Below are positions 1 to 9,945 of a DNA stretch of 64,000 nt, in pieces. The notes beneath the pieces were generated by a model, which searched no databases, was not told the origin of the DNA, and was given only the letters and a program-made list of their open reading frames with translations. Position 1 is the first letter of the stretch. Every line of letters begins with the position of its first letter. Both the position numbers and the translations under genes were made by a program. The DNA is from Datura wrightii (lineage: Eukaryota > Streptophyta > Magnoliopsida > Solanales > Solanaceae). The stretch covers positions 104,746,001 to 104,810,000 of the forward strand of contig JASDFA010000020.1 in the NCBI GenBank assembly GCA_035772735.1, written 5' to 3'.

Positions 1-2625
1 TATCCCGTACCCAAAATTAATGACCTATTCGACCAACTTTAGGGAGCCAACTGTTTCTCCAAATAGATCTCAGGTCAGGGAATTGCCAGTTAAGAGTCAG
101 AGAGTGTGACATACCGAAAATAGCTTTTAGGACTCAGTATGCTCACTACGAGTTTGTGGTTATGTCCTTCGGACTAATAAATGCCCCTAGGCCTTTATAG
201 ACTTGACAAACAGAGTCTTCAAGCAGTATTTAGATATGTTCGTCATTGTATTTATCGACGACATTTTAGTATACTACAGAAATGTTGAAGAGCATGCTAA
301 TCACCTGAGGATAGTGCTTCAGAAACTCAGAGACCGTCAGCTATTCACCAAGTTCAACAAGTGCAATTTCTGGTTGAAATCCGTGATTTTTAGGGGTCAT
401 GTGGTCTCAGGTGAGGGTATTGAGGTTGATCCTCAAAAGATAGTAACAGTGAAAGTCTGTCCTGGAGCTACTCCCCAATAAAAATTAGATGTTTCTTGGG
501 TCTAGCCGATTATTACCGACGCTTTGTTGAAGGCTTTTCATCAATAGCATCCCCTCTAACTAGGCTGATGAAGAAGAAGGTGAAGTTTCAATGGTCAGAT
601 GCATGTGAGAAGAGTTTTTAGGAATTAAAAACTCAACTCACTACCGCTCCAGTGTTGACCCTACCGGAAAGATTAAATGGGATTGTAGTCTACTACGACT
701 CTTCTAGAGTTGGACTTGGTTGCGTTCTAATGCAGAGGGGCAAGGTGATAACATATGGCTCTAGACAGCTCAAAATTCATGAAAAGAATTATCCGACGCA
801 TTACTTAGAGTTGGCAGCAATGGTTTTTGGGTTGAAAATATGGAGACACTATCTGTTTGGGGCTCACGTGGATGTTTTTATCGATCATAAGTGCCTTCAG
901 TATGTATTCAGTCAGAAGGACTTAAATCTTCGTTAGATAAGGTGGTTAGAGCTCCTGAAGGATTATGACATGAGCATGTTATATCACCCGGCTAAAGCCA
1001 ATGTGGTGGCTGATGCCCTAAACAGAGTATCTACGGGGAACGTAACTCATTTTGAAGGGGCAAGAAGGAGCTAAGGATATCCATAGATTGGCTCAGTTAG
1101 GAGTACAATTAATTGATACAATTGAGAGTGGAGTAGTTGTGTAGAGTGGGTAAGAATCCTCATTAGTTTTGGAAGTTAAGTATAGACAGGATGAAGATCC
1201 CATCTTACTTAAGCTTAAGGAAGCGGTTCTCAGAAAAGAGGTTGAAGCTTTCTCTAAAGGGGGAGATCATGTGCTCCGTTACCAAGGCAGATTGTGTGTA
1301 TCGGATGTCGGTGATTTGAGACAGCAGATACAGGTTGAAGCACATAGATCGAGATACTCCATCTACTCTGGTTCTACTAAAATGTACCGCAATTTGCTGT
1401 ATATTTACTGGTGGAATGGCATAAAGAGAGATATTGCTGAATTTTTAGCTAAGTGTTCTAACTGCCACCAAGTCAAATTAGAGCACTAGAGACCAGGAGG
1501 TATGACTCAGGATATCGGCATAGCCACCTAGAAGTGGGAAGAAGTGAACATGGACATATTACGGGTCTGCCTTGATCTCGTCAGCTACATGATTCTATCT
1601 TGGTTGTAGTAGACCGGATGACTAAGTCAACATATTTCCTCCCAGTTAAAACTACAAATTTAGTTGAGGACTATGCTAGGTTTTATATACAGGAATTATT
1701 CAGACTTCATGGGGTGCCATTATCCATAATTTCAGACAGAGGTGCCTAGTTCACCTCACATTTCTGGAAGTCTTTTCAGAAGGGACTTGCTACCCAGGTA
1801 AAGCTTAGCACAGCTTTTCACCCTCAGACAGATGTCCAAGCCGAGTAGACTATTTAGACACTAGAAAATTTTTTAAGAGTGTGCGCAATCGATTTCAAGG
1901 GAAGTTGTATAACACTTTCCTATTATCGAGTTTGCATACAACAACATCTACCACTCTAGTATTCAGATGGCCCTATTTGAGGCATTGTATGGAAGGAGGT
2001 GCAAGTCTCCTATTGGACGGTTTGAGGTTGGTAAAGCTGCTATAATCGGGCCAAAATCGGTTCATGAAGCTATGTAGAAGGTACAACTCATTATGTAAAG
2101 ATTGAAAATAGCTCAGAGCCATCAGAAATCCTATGCTGATGTGAGGAGAAGAGAATTAGAGCTTGCGGTGGATGAATGAGTCTATATGAAAATTTCACCC
2201 ATGAAAGGGGTGATGAGATTTGGAAAGAAATGAAAGCTCAGACCCAGATATGTAGGACACTATAGAATTATAAGGCAAATTGGCAAGGTGGCTTATGAGT
2301 TGAAATTACCTTCAGAGTTGGCGTCTGTGCACCCAGTATTCCATGTGTCACTATCAAGGAAGTGCATCAATGATCCAAGTACAATTATGCCATTGGAAAG
2401 TGTGGGAGTGGAAGATAGTCTCTTGTACGAGGAGGTTCCAGTCTAGAACCTTCACCGTCTGGTTCGTAAGCTAAGGAACAAGGAGGTAGATTCAGTCAAG
2501 GTTTTATGGAGAAATCAGTATATTGAGGGAACTATGTGGGAGGCTAAGGCAGATTTGATGGCTAGATACCCCCATTTGTTCCCTTCCGATTCAACTTCAG
2601 TTCAAGGTATCAACTCCTTTCCTAA
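1..2625 (+). pseudogene. pol: Gypsy pol remnant: RT (C-terminal half), RNase H, integrase, chromodomain
   Basis: The decayed polymerase starts inside reverse transcriptase. The RT motif FIDDILVYYRN lies near 255-290. RNase H (about 650-1030) shows YYDSS, LELAAM and FIDHK, its three acidic positions. Integrase begins near 1300 with a YSIYSGSTKMY...CSNCHQVK zinc region and continues with LHGVPLSIISDRGA (1705-1750). The end (2140-2585) reads as a PVFHVSL segment and a chromodomain-like YPHLF tail, which in chromoviruses helps target heterochromatin. Stops include TAG at 619, 934, 1487, 1528 and 1747. It cannot make a working enzyme. Confidence 0.88.
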
Positions 2626-2825
2626 AATTGCATTTAGTTCATATGTATCAATTTTTTTCATATAAATGAATAGGTGCAGGATTTGTGAACTCAGTTCAGA
2701 CTTGTGATTCAGTTCAAGGATAGTCATTCCCCTACTTTTTAGATTTCATGATTAGTATTTGTGTATAAAGATTACCATTATCTACTTTCCTATGTGTTTT
2801 TCAACATTCTAGGATGAATGTTCCC

Positions 2826-2835
2826 AAGGGGGAGA
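2826..2835 (+). other. Polypurine tract of E1 left copy
   Basis: The run AAGGGGGAGA lies four bases before the LTR start TGTAATGGCC. A purine tract directly before the 3' LTR primes plus-strand DNA synthesis in LTR retrotransposons. Its position fixes the LTR start. Confidence 0.75.
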
Positions 2836-3006
2836 TATTGTAATGGCCTAAAAACTCACAGATTAGACCTAGGACTAAAATCATAGAAAACTGGAAAATA
2901 TGCACCAGGTCACAGAATGAGTCATTCTGTGACCCAAGCGGAGTGACCACTAGTCGTTAAGTGAGTTGTGGTGAGGCCTGGGAGATTTTTTGAAATTTGG
3001 AGAAAA

Positions 3007-3445
3007 GGGTGACCACGGGTGTGACTACGAGTCATGGTCAACCCCGATGAGTCGTGATATGACTCGTGGCAAAGAATAAAATTAAGGCCGGGAAAGATTA
3101 GGCAGTGCACCTAACGACTTGTCACCACGAGTCGTGGTCCATTCCACAACCCGTTGGGTGACTCGTGATCAGGACTTGGTCAAGAGTTCGAGGAGTTTGG
3201 CAGGTACCCAATAGGTCCTCACCACGACTCATTTAGGACACCATGATTCGTGGTATCACTTGTGGGGACTCCCGGGATATTTAGGCAGTGTAGTCCACGA
3301 GAGGTGACCACGAGTTGTGGTCAGTAACCACGACTCGTTAGGTCCCTCATGGTGACCATCAGTGGATCCCAGGTAGTGCACCTCATGAGTGTGACCACAA
3401 GTCGTGGTCACTGACCACGACCCATTAGGTCACCCGTGAGGACTG
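3007..3445 (+). repeat. Array of imperfect palindromes in F1 LTR
   Basis: At least five units repeat the words GACCACGAGTCGTGGTC and CCACGACTCGTTAGGTC. The last unit, at 3401-3421, is a perfect inverted repeat with 10-bp arms (GTCGTGGTCA / TGACCACGAC) around a single C. Equivalent arrays sit at the same place in both E7 LTRs. They lie upstream of the AAACTAC element in the presumed U3 region. The function is unknown; hairpin formation or protein binding are both possible. Confidence 0.8.
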
Positions 3446-4834
3446 ACGATCAGTTTTCCCCTTTGAGTTTTCAAGGGTCTTTCAATAATTTCCTACCCTC
3501 CTAGACTTTAAACTACATCGTTTTATGCATACTTTATACTTATTAGAGGGGTTAAACGGTTTATTTCCTCATTCACCACTCAGACCTTCAGAAAAAAATC
3601 GCAAAATATTCTCCAGAACTTTCAGAACAAGAACTGGGGCAGCGTACTTCTCCTAAGATTCTCAAGAAATTCTTAGGGTTTCTTCACCAGGTTTGTGTGA
3701 ATTCGACAAGGGAATACTTCTTCCCTTGTATCCCCAAATTCCTACCTATTTCTCTCTATCGGTCTTGGCCTTGAAATGACTGAATGTTGAAATTTCTAGT
3801 CATACGTTTTCTAAATCATGTGAATTATTACACCATGGTAAATATAGATATTTCCCACCAGTTTGTGACTGAAATGATGCTAAATCTTGTGGAGTGAAAT
3901 ATAGCCCCATTTCTCGAACTAGAAAATCTTGAAATTTGCATTAGTGCTAGAATATCGAAATATTCTTAGATTTATTAGTGTTGTGGACTCCATTGTTATT
4001 ACTAGTATTGAAACTAAATCAGAATATTGTTAGTTCAGTTTTAGTAATAATATTAGAATTCTTAGTGTCAGTCAGAAAATGTCAACTGATCAGTTTGACT
4101 ATAGAAATTCCCGAGATGTCAGTAGTACCTCCCAGTTATCAGAATCAGATTCAGAATTCAGTTTTATTGGTCCACTAGAGGGTCATGACATTCTAGATAA
4201 ACCGCTTTGAATAGCCTTAGGACCTAGTTTCAAACATTAGTTTGTTCTTTAGACAGTTATGACACTTCTAGATAAGCAACTCTGACAAGTCTTAGAACCC
4301 AGTTCCAGAATCCGGCCTATTAAGGCTCTCTTGGTTTTCTCATAAATGTATCCCTAATTAGTCTTGGGACCCACTTTTAAGCTATCATCTTAGTATTCAG
4401 TCTAGAACTATCTAGTGAGAGTAGGACTTAGCACTGAGCAGATTGGGGTTCTATCGCGCCCAAGTTCCTAGAACTACGTTGCCATTGTAGGTTACAATTT
4501 TAGTTGGCCTCATTGCCCAGACTCTTGTGATCACCCAGTTCATGCCTTTATACCTTGGCAAGGTATATTGGGTCCTACCGATGTATACATCATACTTTAC
4601 ATCTAGCTCACGTGGTTATAAGTCAGCTATAGACTCTCCAAATAGTCTGCTCAATTCAGCTTCAGATCACTTTAGTTAAGTATCTCAAAAATAAGGCATG
4701 TCCTTGACCATCAGACAGGGTCTTTTAGACCACCTCAGTTATTTCAGCAATTCAGTTCAGTAGCTTTAGTTGGTCATTGCCTGTCTTTTCAGTTTAGAAC
4801 TTTTATTCCATAGTGTTATGTTTTCTCATACATA

Positions 4835-4890
4835 CTCAGTACATTCAAAGTACTGATGCATACTTTTATGTTGTATCATTTTATGATACA
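4835..4890 (+). promoter_or_regulatory. Paired hairpin motifs near the 3' part of the LTR
   Basis: CTCAGTAC...GTACTGA (4835-4856) and TGTATCAT...ATGATACA (4872-4890) are two short inverted repeats about 15 bases apart. The same pair, in the same order, is present in F2 LTRs (11117-11174; minus 53894-53950), and partly in the E7 LTRs (43451-43469, 50908-50926). The first motif alone is also in F3 (61921-61942). The position suggests an RNA-level signal such as 3'-end formation. That role is inferred from position only. Confidence 0.5.
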
Positions 4891-5307
4891 GTTGCAGGAT
4901 CTCAGTCTCAGCCTCGCTAGCCGAACGCTCTCCGAAGACTTCAGCTATTCTAGTTGGTGAGTCCTCATTCTTTGAGGATGGAGATAATTTAATTCAATTA
5001 CATTTTCTTTCCTTTTATTTTTATTTGGAGTTAGCTGGGGGCTTGTCCCAACATCTCATCGGTTGTAGTGGATTTTAGACACAAATTGATTTTTTAGACT
5101 TATAGCATTATTCTAATATGTTCAAATGCTATGAACCAATTTTATTTCTTTAAAGTATTTATATTTTGCTTTAAACTTCCGCCGAATAAATTTATATCTT
5201 ATTTAGAATGCTAGTGTATGATAGACCAGGGGTTGACTTGGGGTTACTTATGACTCCAAGTACCGTGTTCGTTCTATCCATGGTGTAAACTCAGGGCATG
5301 ACAAACT

Positions 5308-5319
5308 TGGAATCAGAGC
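5308..5319 (+). other. Primer-binding site, initiator tRNA-Met
   Basis: TGGAATCAGAGC differs by one base from the plant tRNA-iMet primer site TGGTATCAGAGC and lies four bases after the LTR end. It would prime minus-strand synthesis. It shows that the downstream sequence is the 5' internal region of a second copy. Confidence 0.85.
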
Positions 5320-5519
5320 ACTAGGTTTAGAGTATCCTCAGATGTATGAAAGCTACATCGAGTAGATTCACTTTCATGGGAGTGAAGCATCCCACACTTA
5401 TGACGGGGAGACTAAGAGATATTATTAGGAAAACTCCCTTTATTTCATACTCCTTTTCCTGCATTAAAATTCAGTTCAAGAATCATCCTTTGAACTTGGG
5501 CTCTATTTTGTTTCAGTGA

Positions 5520-6640
5520 ATGATGCCTCCACGATGTGGTAACGGAAAAAGGGACGGTAATGCTCACCAACTTGCCCCACCAGCCCCGACAGTCCTTTTG
5601 GATGACTTAGTGTCTACCACAGAATTCAGGGCAGCCATTCAGCTACTCGCTCAAACTGTCACCAACTAGGTGAACCAACAGGTGGTTCTAATCAAAAACA
5701 ATGGTTCCGCAACATCTTCTTGAGTGCGAGACTTTACCCGAATGAACCCTCTGGATTTTCATGGATATAAGGTGCGAGAGGCCCACAAGGTTTTATGGAT
5801 GAGATTAAAAAGATCACCTAAATTATTGGTGTCAGTCCCTCAGAGAGTGTCGACTTGGCTGTCTACCAGCTGAAAGGGGTAGCCCAGGTCTGGTACGAGC
5901 AATGAAAGGAGGGGAAGCCAGCAGAGGTAGGACCGGTGGAATGGGAGGAGTTCACTAAAGCCTTTCTGGACAGATTCTTCCCTCGAGAGCTCAGGGGGCG
6001 GAAGTAGCGGAGTTCATGAATCTGAGACAAGGAAATCAGACAGTAGAACAGTACGCTCTAGAGTTCACCGGTTGTCCAAATATGTTCCAGATATGGTGGC
6101 CAAGCCAAGGGCTCGCATGTTGAAGTATGTTAATGGGGTATCAAACCTGGTCCTCAAAGAGTGTAGGACTGCAATGGTGATTAAGGATATCGACCTCTCC
6201 AGCCTGATTGTCTATGCCTAGCAGATTGAGGAAGAAAATCTGAGGGATATGGAGCAAAAGAATAAGGCAGCAGTAGCAGCCGCCCATAACAGCAACAACA
6301 GCAGCAGCAGAGGGCTCCAACATCCAGCTCATCCAGCTCCCATACCTTTCGATCTCACTAGGATTGGAGGGGTATAGCCTCTAACTCTCAGTCCCAGATC
6401 TACAATACAGGCAACATATATCCAGCTTGCCCTAAGTGCTGCAAGAACCACCCAGGAAAGTGTTTTCAGGGTTGAGAGGGATGTTTTGGTTGTGGACAGC
6501 TTGGTCATTAGCTTAAGGAATGCCCCTCAGTAGGACGGGGAAGGTCACAATCCACTGCCTTAGCAACTCCAGCAGGCCGAACAGCTCTGCAAGCTAATAT
6601 ATCAGGTACGGAGGGCGGTCAACGCCAAAACCTTTTTTAT
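5520..6640 (+). pseudogene. gag: Gypsy gag remnant (E1 right copy)
   Basis: This encodes the decayed capsid/nucleocapsid polyprotein. It starts with MMPPRCGNGK at 5520, the same place as MPPRRGNGRR in E7. The middle holds the retrotransposon gag domain (about 5760-6110), with words such as YQLKGVAQVWYEQ and FLDRFFPRELR. A CCHC zinc knuckle of the form CFGCGQLGH..LKECP lies near 6485-6530 and would bind RNA. A short QQ/AAV-rich linker precedes it. Several frameshifts and TAG/TGA stops break it, for example an inserted-base shift near 5770. Family and order are clear; it is non-functional. Confidence 0.83.
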
Positions 6641-9281
6641 GCATTATCATCTCGTCAGTATCAGGAGAACTCACCGAATGTGGTCACGGGTATGTTACGT
6701 CTTTTTCTCCTAGATGTATATGCCCTACTATATCTAGGGACCATACGATAGTTCGTGACTTCATACATAGCTGTTTAGTTTAATCTTAGTCTAGAGGTCC
6801 TCTTAGAACTATTTTCAATCTCATAACAGTTGGTGAGTCAGTTAGAGCCATCCGGGTGCATAGAAACTACCCAATCTCAGTCATAAATAAAGTCATTCCA
6901 ACTGACCTTGTAGAATTAGGCATGGTCGTCTTCGACATCATTCTTGGTTTGGATTGGTTACACTCTAGTTATGCCTCAGTCGACTGCAGAACTAGAATCG
7001 TCAGGTTTTAGTTCCCTAATAAACCATCTCTAGAATGGATAGGCAGTAGTTCAGCACCTAAGGGTAGGTTTATTTCCTATATTAAGGCCAGGAAGCTTAT
7101 ATCTAAGCGATGTATTTACTATCTAGTTCGGGTCAAGGACTCCGACTCTGAGACCCCAACTATCCAGTCAGTCCCTGTTGTCAGCGAATTTCTTGATGTG
7201 TTTCTAGAAAATCTTCCCGAATTTCCACCTTAATGGGAAATCGACTTCGGTATAAACCTTCTCTCAAATATTCAGCCCATCTCCATCACTCCTTATAGAA
7301 TGGATCCGGTTGAACTTAAGGAGCTGAAGGAGCATCTAAAAAATCTTCTTGATAAGGGTTTTATCAGACCCAACATCTCTCCCCGGGGTGCTCTAGTTCT
7401 ATTCATGCGAAAGAAGGATGGTACACTGAGAATGTGCATCGATTACTGTCAATTGAATAAAGTCACGGTCAAGAACAGGTACCCCCACCCAGAATTGATG
7501 ACATGTTCGACCAACATTAAGGAGCTAGCTGTTTCTCAAAAATAAATCTCAGGTTAGGGTATCACTAGCTAAGAGTGAGAGAGCGTGACACATGGAAAAC
7601 AACTTTCGGGACTCGGTATGGTTACTACAAGGTTGTGGTTTTGTTGTTTGGACTAACAAATTCCCCTGTAGCCTTTATGGACCTAATGAACAGAGTCTTC
7701 AAGCAGTATTTGGATATGTTCATCATTGTATTTATCGAAGAGATTCTGGTATACTCCAGAAATGAGGAAGAGCATGTTAATCAGTTGAGGATACTGTTTC
7801 AGACACTCAAAGACTCCCAGCTATTCGCCATGTTCAGCAAGTGCAAATTCTGGTTGAAGTTCGTGACTTTCCGAGGTCATGTGGTCTTGGGTGAGGGTAT
7901 TAATGTTAATCCTGAAAAGATAGCAGCAGTGAAACACTGGCCCAGACCTACCTCCCCAATCGAAATCAGAAGTTTCTTGGGTCTAGTCGGTTATTACCGA
8001 CGCTTTGTGGAAGGCTTTTCCTCTATTGCATCCCCTCTAACTAGGTTGATGCAGAAGAAGGTGAAGTTTCAATGGTCAGATGCATGTCAATAGAGTTTCT
8101 AGGAATTAAAAACTTGACTCACTACCACTCCAGCGTTGACCTTGCAAGAAGTATTAGATGGGGTTGTAGTCTACTGCGATGCTTCCAGATTTAGACTTTG
8201 TTGCGTTCTAGTGCAGAGGGGAAAGGTGATAGTGTATGCCTCCAGACAACTCAAAATTCATGAAAAGAATTATCCGACTCATGACTTGGAGTTGGCAGCA
8301 ATGGTGTATGGGTTGAAAATATGGAGACACTATCTAAATGGGACTCACATGGCTGTTTTCACCGATCACAAGATCCTTAAATATGTATTCAGTCAGAAGT
8401 ACCGACATCTTCGTCAGAAAAGGTGGTTAGAGCTCCCGAAGGATTATGACATGAGTGTGCTATATCACCCAGGCACAACCAATATGGTTGTTAATGCCCT
8501 GAGCAGAGTATCTACGGGGAGCGTAACTCATGTTTAAGAGGGAAAGAAGGAGATGGCAAAGGATATCCACATAGTGGCTACACTGGGAGTACAGTTAGTT
8601 GACACAGCTGAGAATGGAGTAGTTGTGTAGAGTGGGTCAGATTCCTCATTGGTTGTGGAAGATAAGTCCAGAGAGGATGAAGATCCCATCTTACTTAATC
8701 TTAAGGAAGCGGTTTTCAGAAAATAAATTGAGGCTTTCTCTAAAGGGGGAGATCGTGTGCTCCATTACCAGGGCAGATTATGTGTAACAGACGTCGGTGA
8801 TATGAGAAAGAAGATACTGGCTGAAGCACACAGCTTGAGATACTCCATCTACCCTAGTGCTACTAAAATTTCCCGCAATTTGTGGGATATTTATTGGTGG
8901 AACGACATGAAGAGAGATATCGCTGAATTTTTCGCTAAGTGTCCGAAAAGCCAACAAGTCAAAGTAGAGCACCAGAGACCGGGAGGTATGACTCAGCATA
9001 TCGGCATACCCACCTAGAAGTGGGAAGAAGTGAACATGGACTTTATTACGGGTCTGCCACGAACTCATCAGCAACATGATTCTATTTGGGTAGTAGAAGA
9101 CCGAATGACTAAGTCAGCACAATTCCTCCTTGTTAAAACTACAGATTTAGTTGAGGACTATGCTAAGCTTTATATACGGGAATTGGTCTGACATCATGGG
9201 GTGCCATTATCCATAATTTCAGATAGAGGTGCCTAGTTCACCTCACATTTCGGGAAGTCTTTTTAGAAGGGACTTGGTACC
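6640..9281 (+). pseudogene. pol: Gypsy pol remnant: protease, RT, RNase H, integrase (E1 right copy)
   Basis: Protease (about 6690-7030) has LLYLG where family members have LLDLG or LLDPG, so the catalytic Asp is lost. RT runs from MDPVELKELKEHL (7300) through the MCIDYCQLNKV region to FIIVFIEEILVYS (7720-7755); the catalytic Asp pair is replaced by Glu-Glu. RNase H (8136-8480) keeps YCDAS, LELAAM and FTDHK. Integrase starts near 8757 with YSIYPSATK and a degraded zinc region (CPKSQQ) and reaches the QKGLGT segment, where the E2 LTR begins. TAG stops at 8091, 8100, 9015 and 9234 add to the damage. The C-terminal half of integrase and the chromodomain are missing. Confidence 0.86.
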
Positions 9282-9359
9282 TGTAATACCACGGAAGTGC
9301 TTAGGAGTAGACCCAGGAAGCTAAAATGCAAAACTATTGAAAGTTGGGAAAAGTTGTAG

Positions 9360-9850
9360 GATGATAGGTACAACGACCTGTGGTATGTAACCACGTGCTG
9401 TCGTTGATGTTCATAGGTTCAGGTGTTCAGTTGTCAGTGGGAAACAACGGTTAGTACGATGACCCATTGTGAGATACAACGGGCAGTCCTTTGCAGTCGT
9501 GGCTAGGATCGGGTTGACTGGAAGTGTAAACCATGGGAGGTAGGACGACTGGGAATGGGAAATAACAAGCTAACGTTAGCAGTTGTGGGAAGGAGTTAGG
9601 ATTTTCATATGGCTTTCAACAGGCATCCCAACAAGTTGTTAGTAGGAGCCACGAGCAGTGGTTTGTAATCATTGTTGGAGATTAAGTTTTCTAGTGGGGT
9701 TTGACGGAGGGGAACAATGACCCGTTGTTTGTTGTGAAGGGTCATCCTGATGGTCCGTTGTTTGGTTCTGAGAATGGGTCATCAGCAGTTCATTCCACAA
9801 GAGACACAACAAGTCGTGGTGGGTTCCAGCGACCCGTTGGCGCTGTCCGT
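9360..9850 (+). repeat. Palindrome-rich array in F2 LTR
   Basis: Repeated short words such as CAACGG, CGACCCGTTG, CCGTTGT and AAGTCGTGG occur in both orientations, with many imperfect inverted pairs. The array ends some 60 bases before the TATA-like GATATAAGG near 9910. F1, F4 and F3 LTRs have arrays at an equivalent place with different words. Confidence 0.55.
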
Positions 9851-9907
9851 TGATTCCATCCGACTAGTTTTCAGTGTATGTTCATTAAGGGTATTTTTGA
9901 CTTTTTC

Positions 9908-9945
9908 ATGATATAAGGCCCTAAACTACGTTGTTTTGGATTTAG
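9908..9945 (+). promoter_or_regulatory. Probable LTR promoter of E2 (TATA plus ACGT element)
   Basis: GATATAAGGCCC is a TATA-like box and is followed within about 12 bases by AAACTACGTTGTTTT. The AAACTAC...TTTT motif recurs in E1 (about 3510), E7 (about 41889 and 49345) and E6 (minus, about 55120). The position suits a transcription start for the retroelement RNA. This is inference from motif and position. Confidence 0.45.

Larger units (their letters stand above)
2839..5303 (+). repeat. F1 LTR, 2,465 bp, shared by two internal regions
   Basis: The repeat starts TGTAATGGCC after a purine tract and ends GGCATGACA just before a tRNA-Met primer site, so both ends are typical TG...CA. It aligns along its length with the two LTRs of E7, which are about 2,440 bp. 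From 5' to 3' it holds a palindrome array (3007-3445), an AAACTACATCGTTTT element (about 3510), a long AT-rich stretch with the ACTCAGTAC...GTACTGA hairpin (4835-4856) and a TGTATCAT...ATGATACA hairpin (4872-4890). It contains no gene. It is both the 3' LTR of the left copy and the 5' LTR of the right copy. Confidence 0.85.
1..9281 (+). mobile_element. E1: F1 chromovirus (Ty3/gypsy), internal-LTR-internal tandem
   Basis: A polymerase remnant, one LTR (2839-5303), then a primer-binding site, gag and polymerase of the same family follow one another on the plus strand. The two internal regions share a single LTR, as expected after recombination between LTRs of two copies or within a tandem. The left copy enters from outside the window. 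The right copy is interrupted at 9281 by the E2 LTR, inside integrase. Both internal regions carry many stops and small indels. The chromodomain-type polymerase end and tRNA-Met primer site place it among plant chromoviruses, probably Tekay/Del-like. Confidence 0.88.

Noticed and set aside
3007..3445. CRISPR-like array
   Set aside because: Units are imperfect palindromes with irregular spacing inside an LTR, spacers are not unique, no cas genes are present, and the context is a plant nuclear genome.
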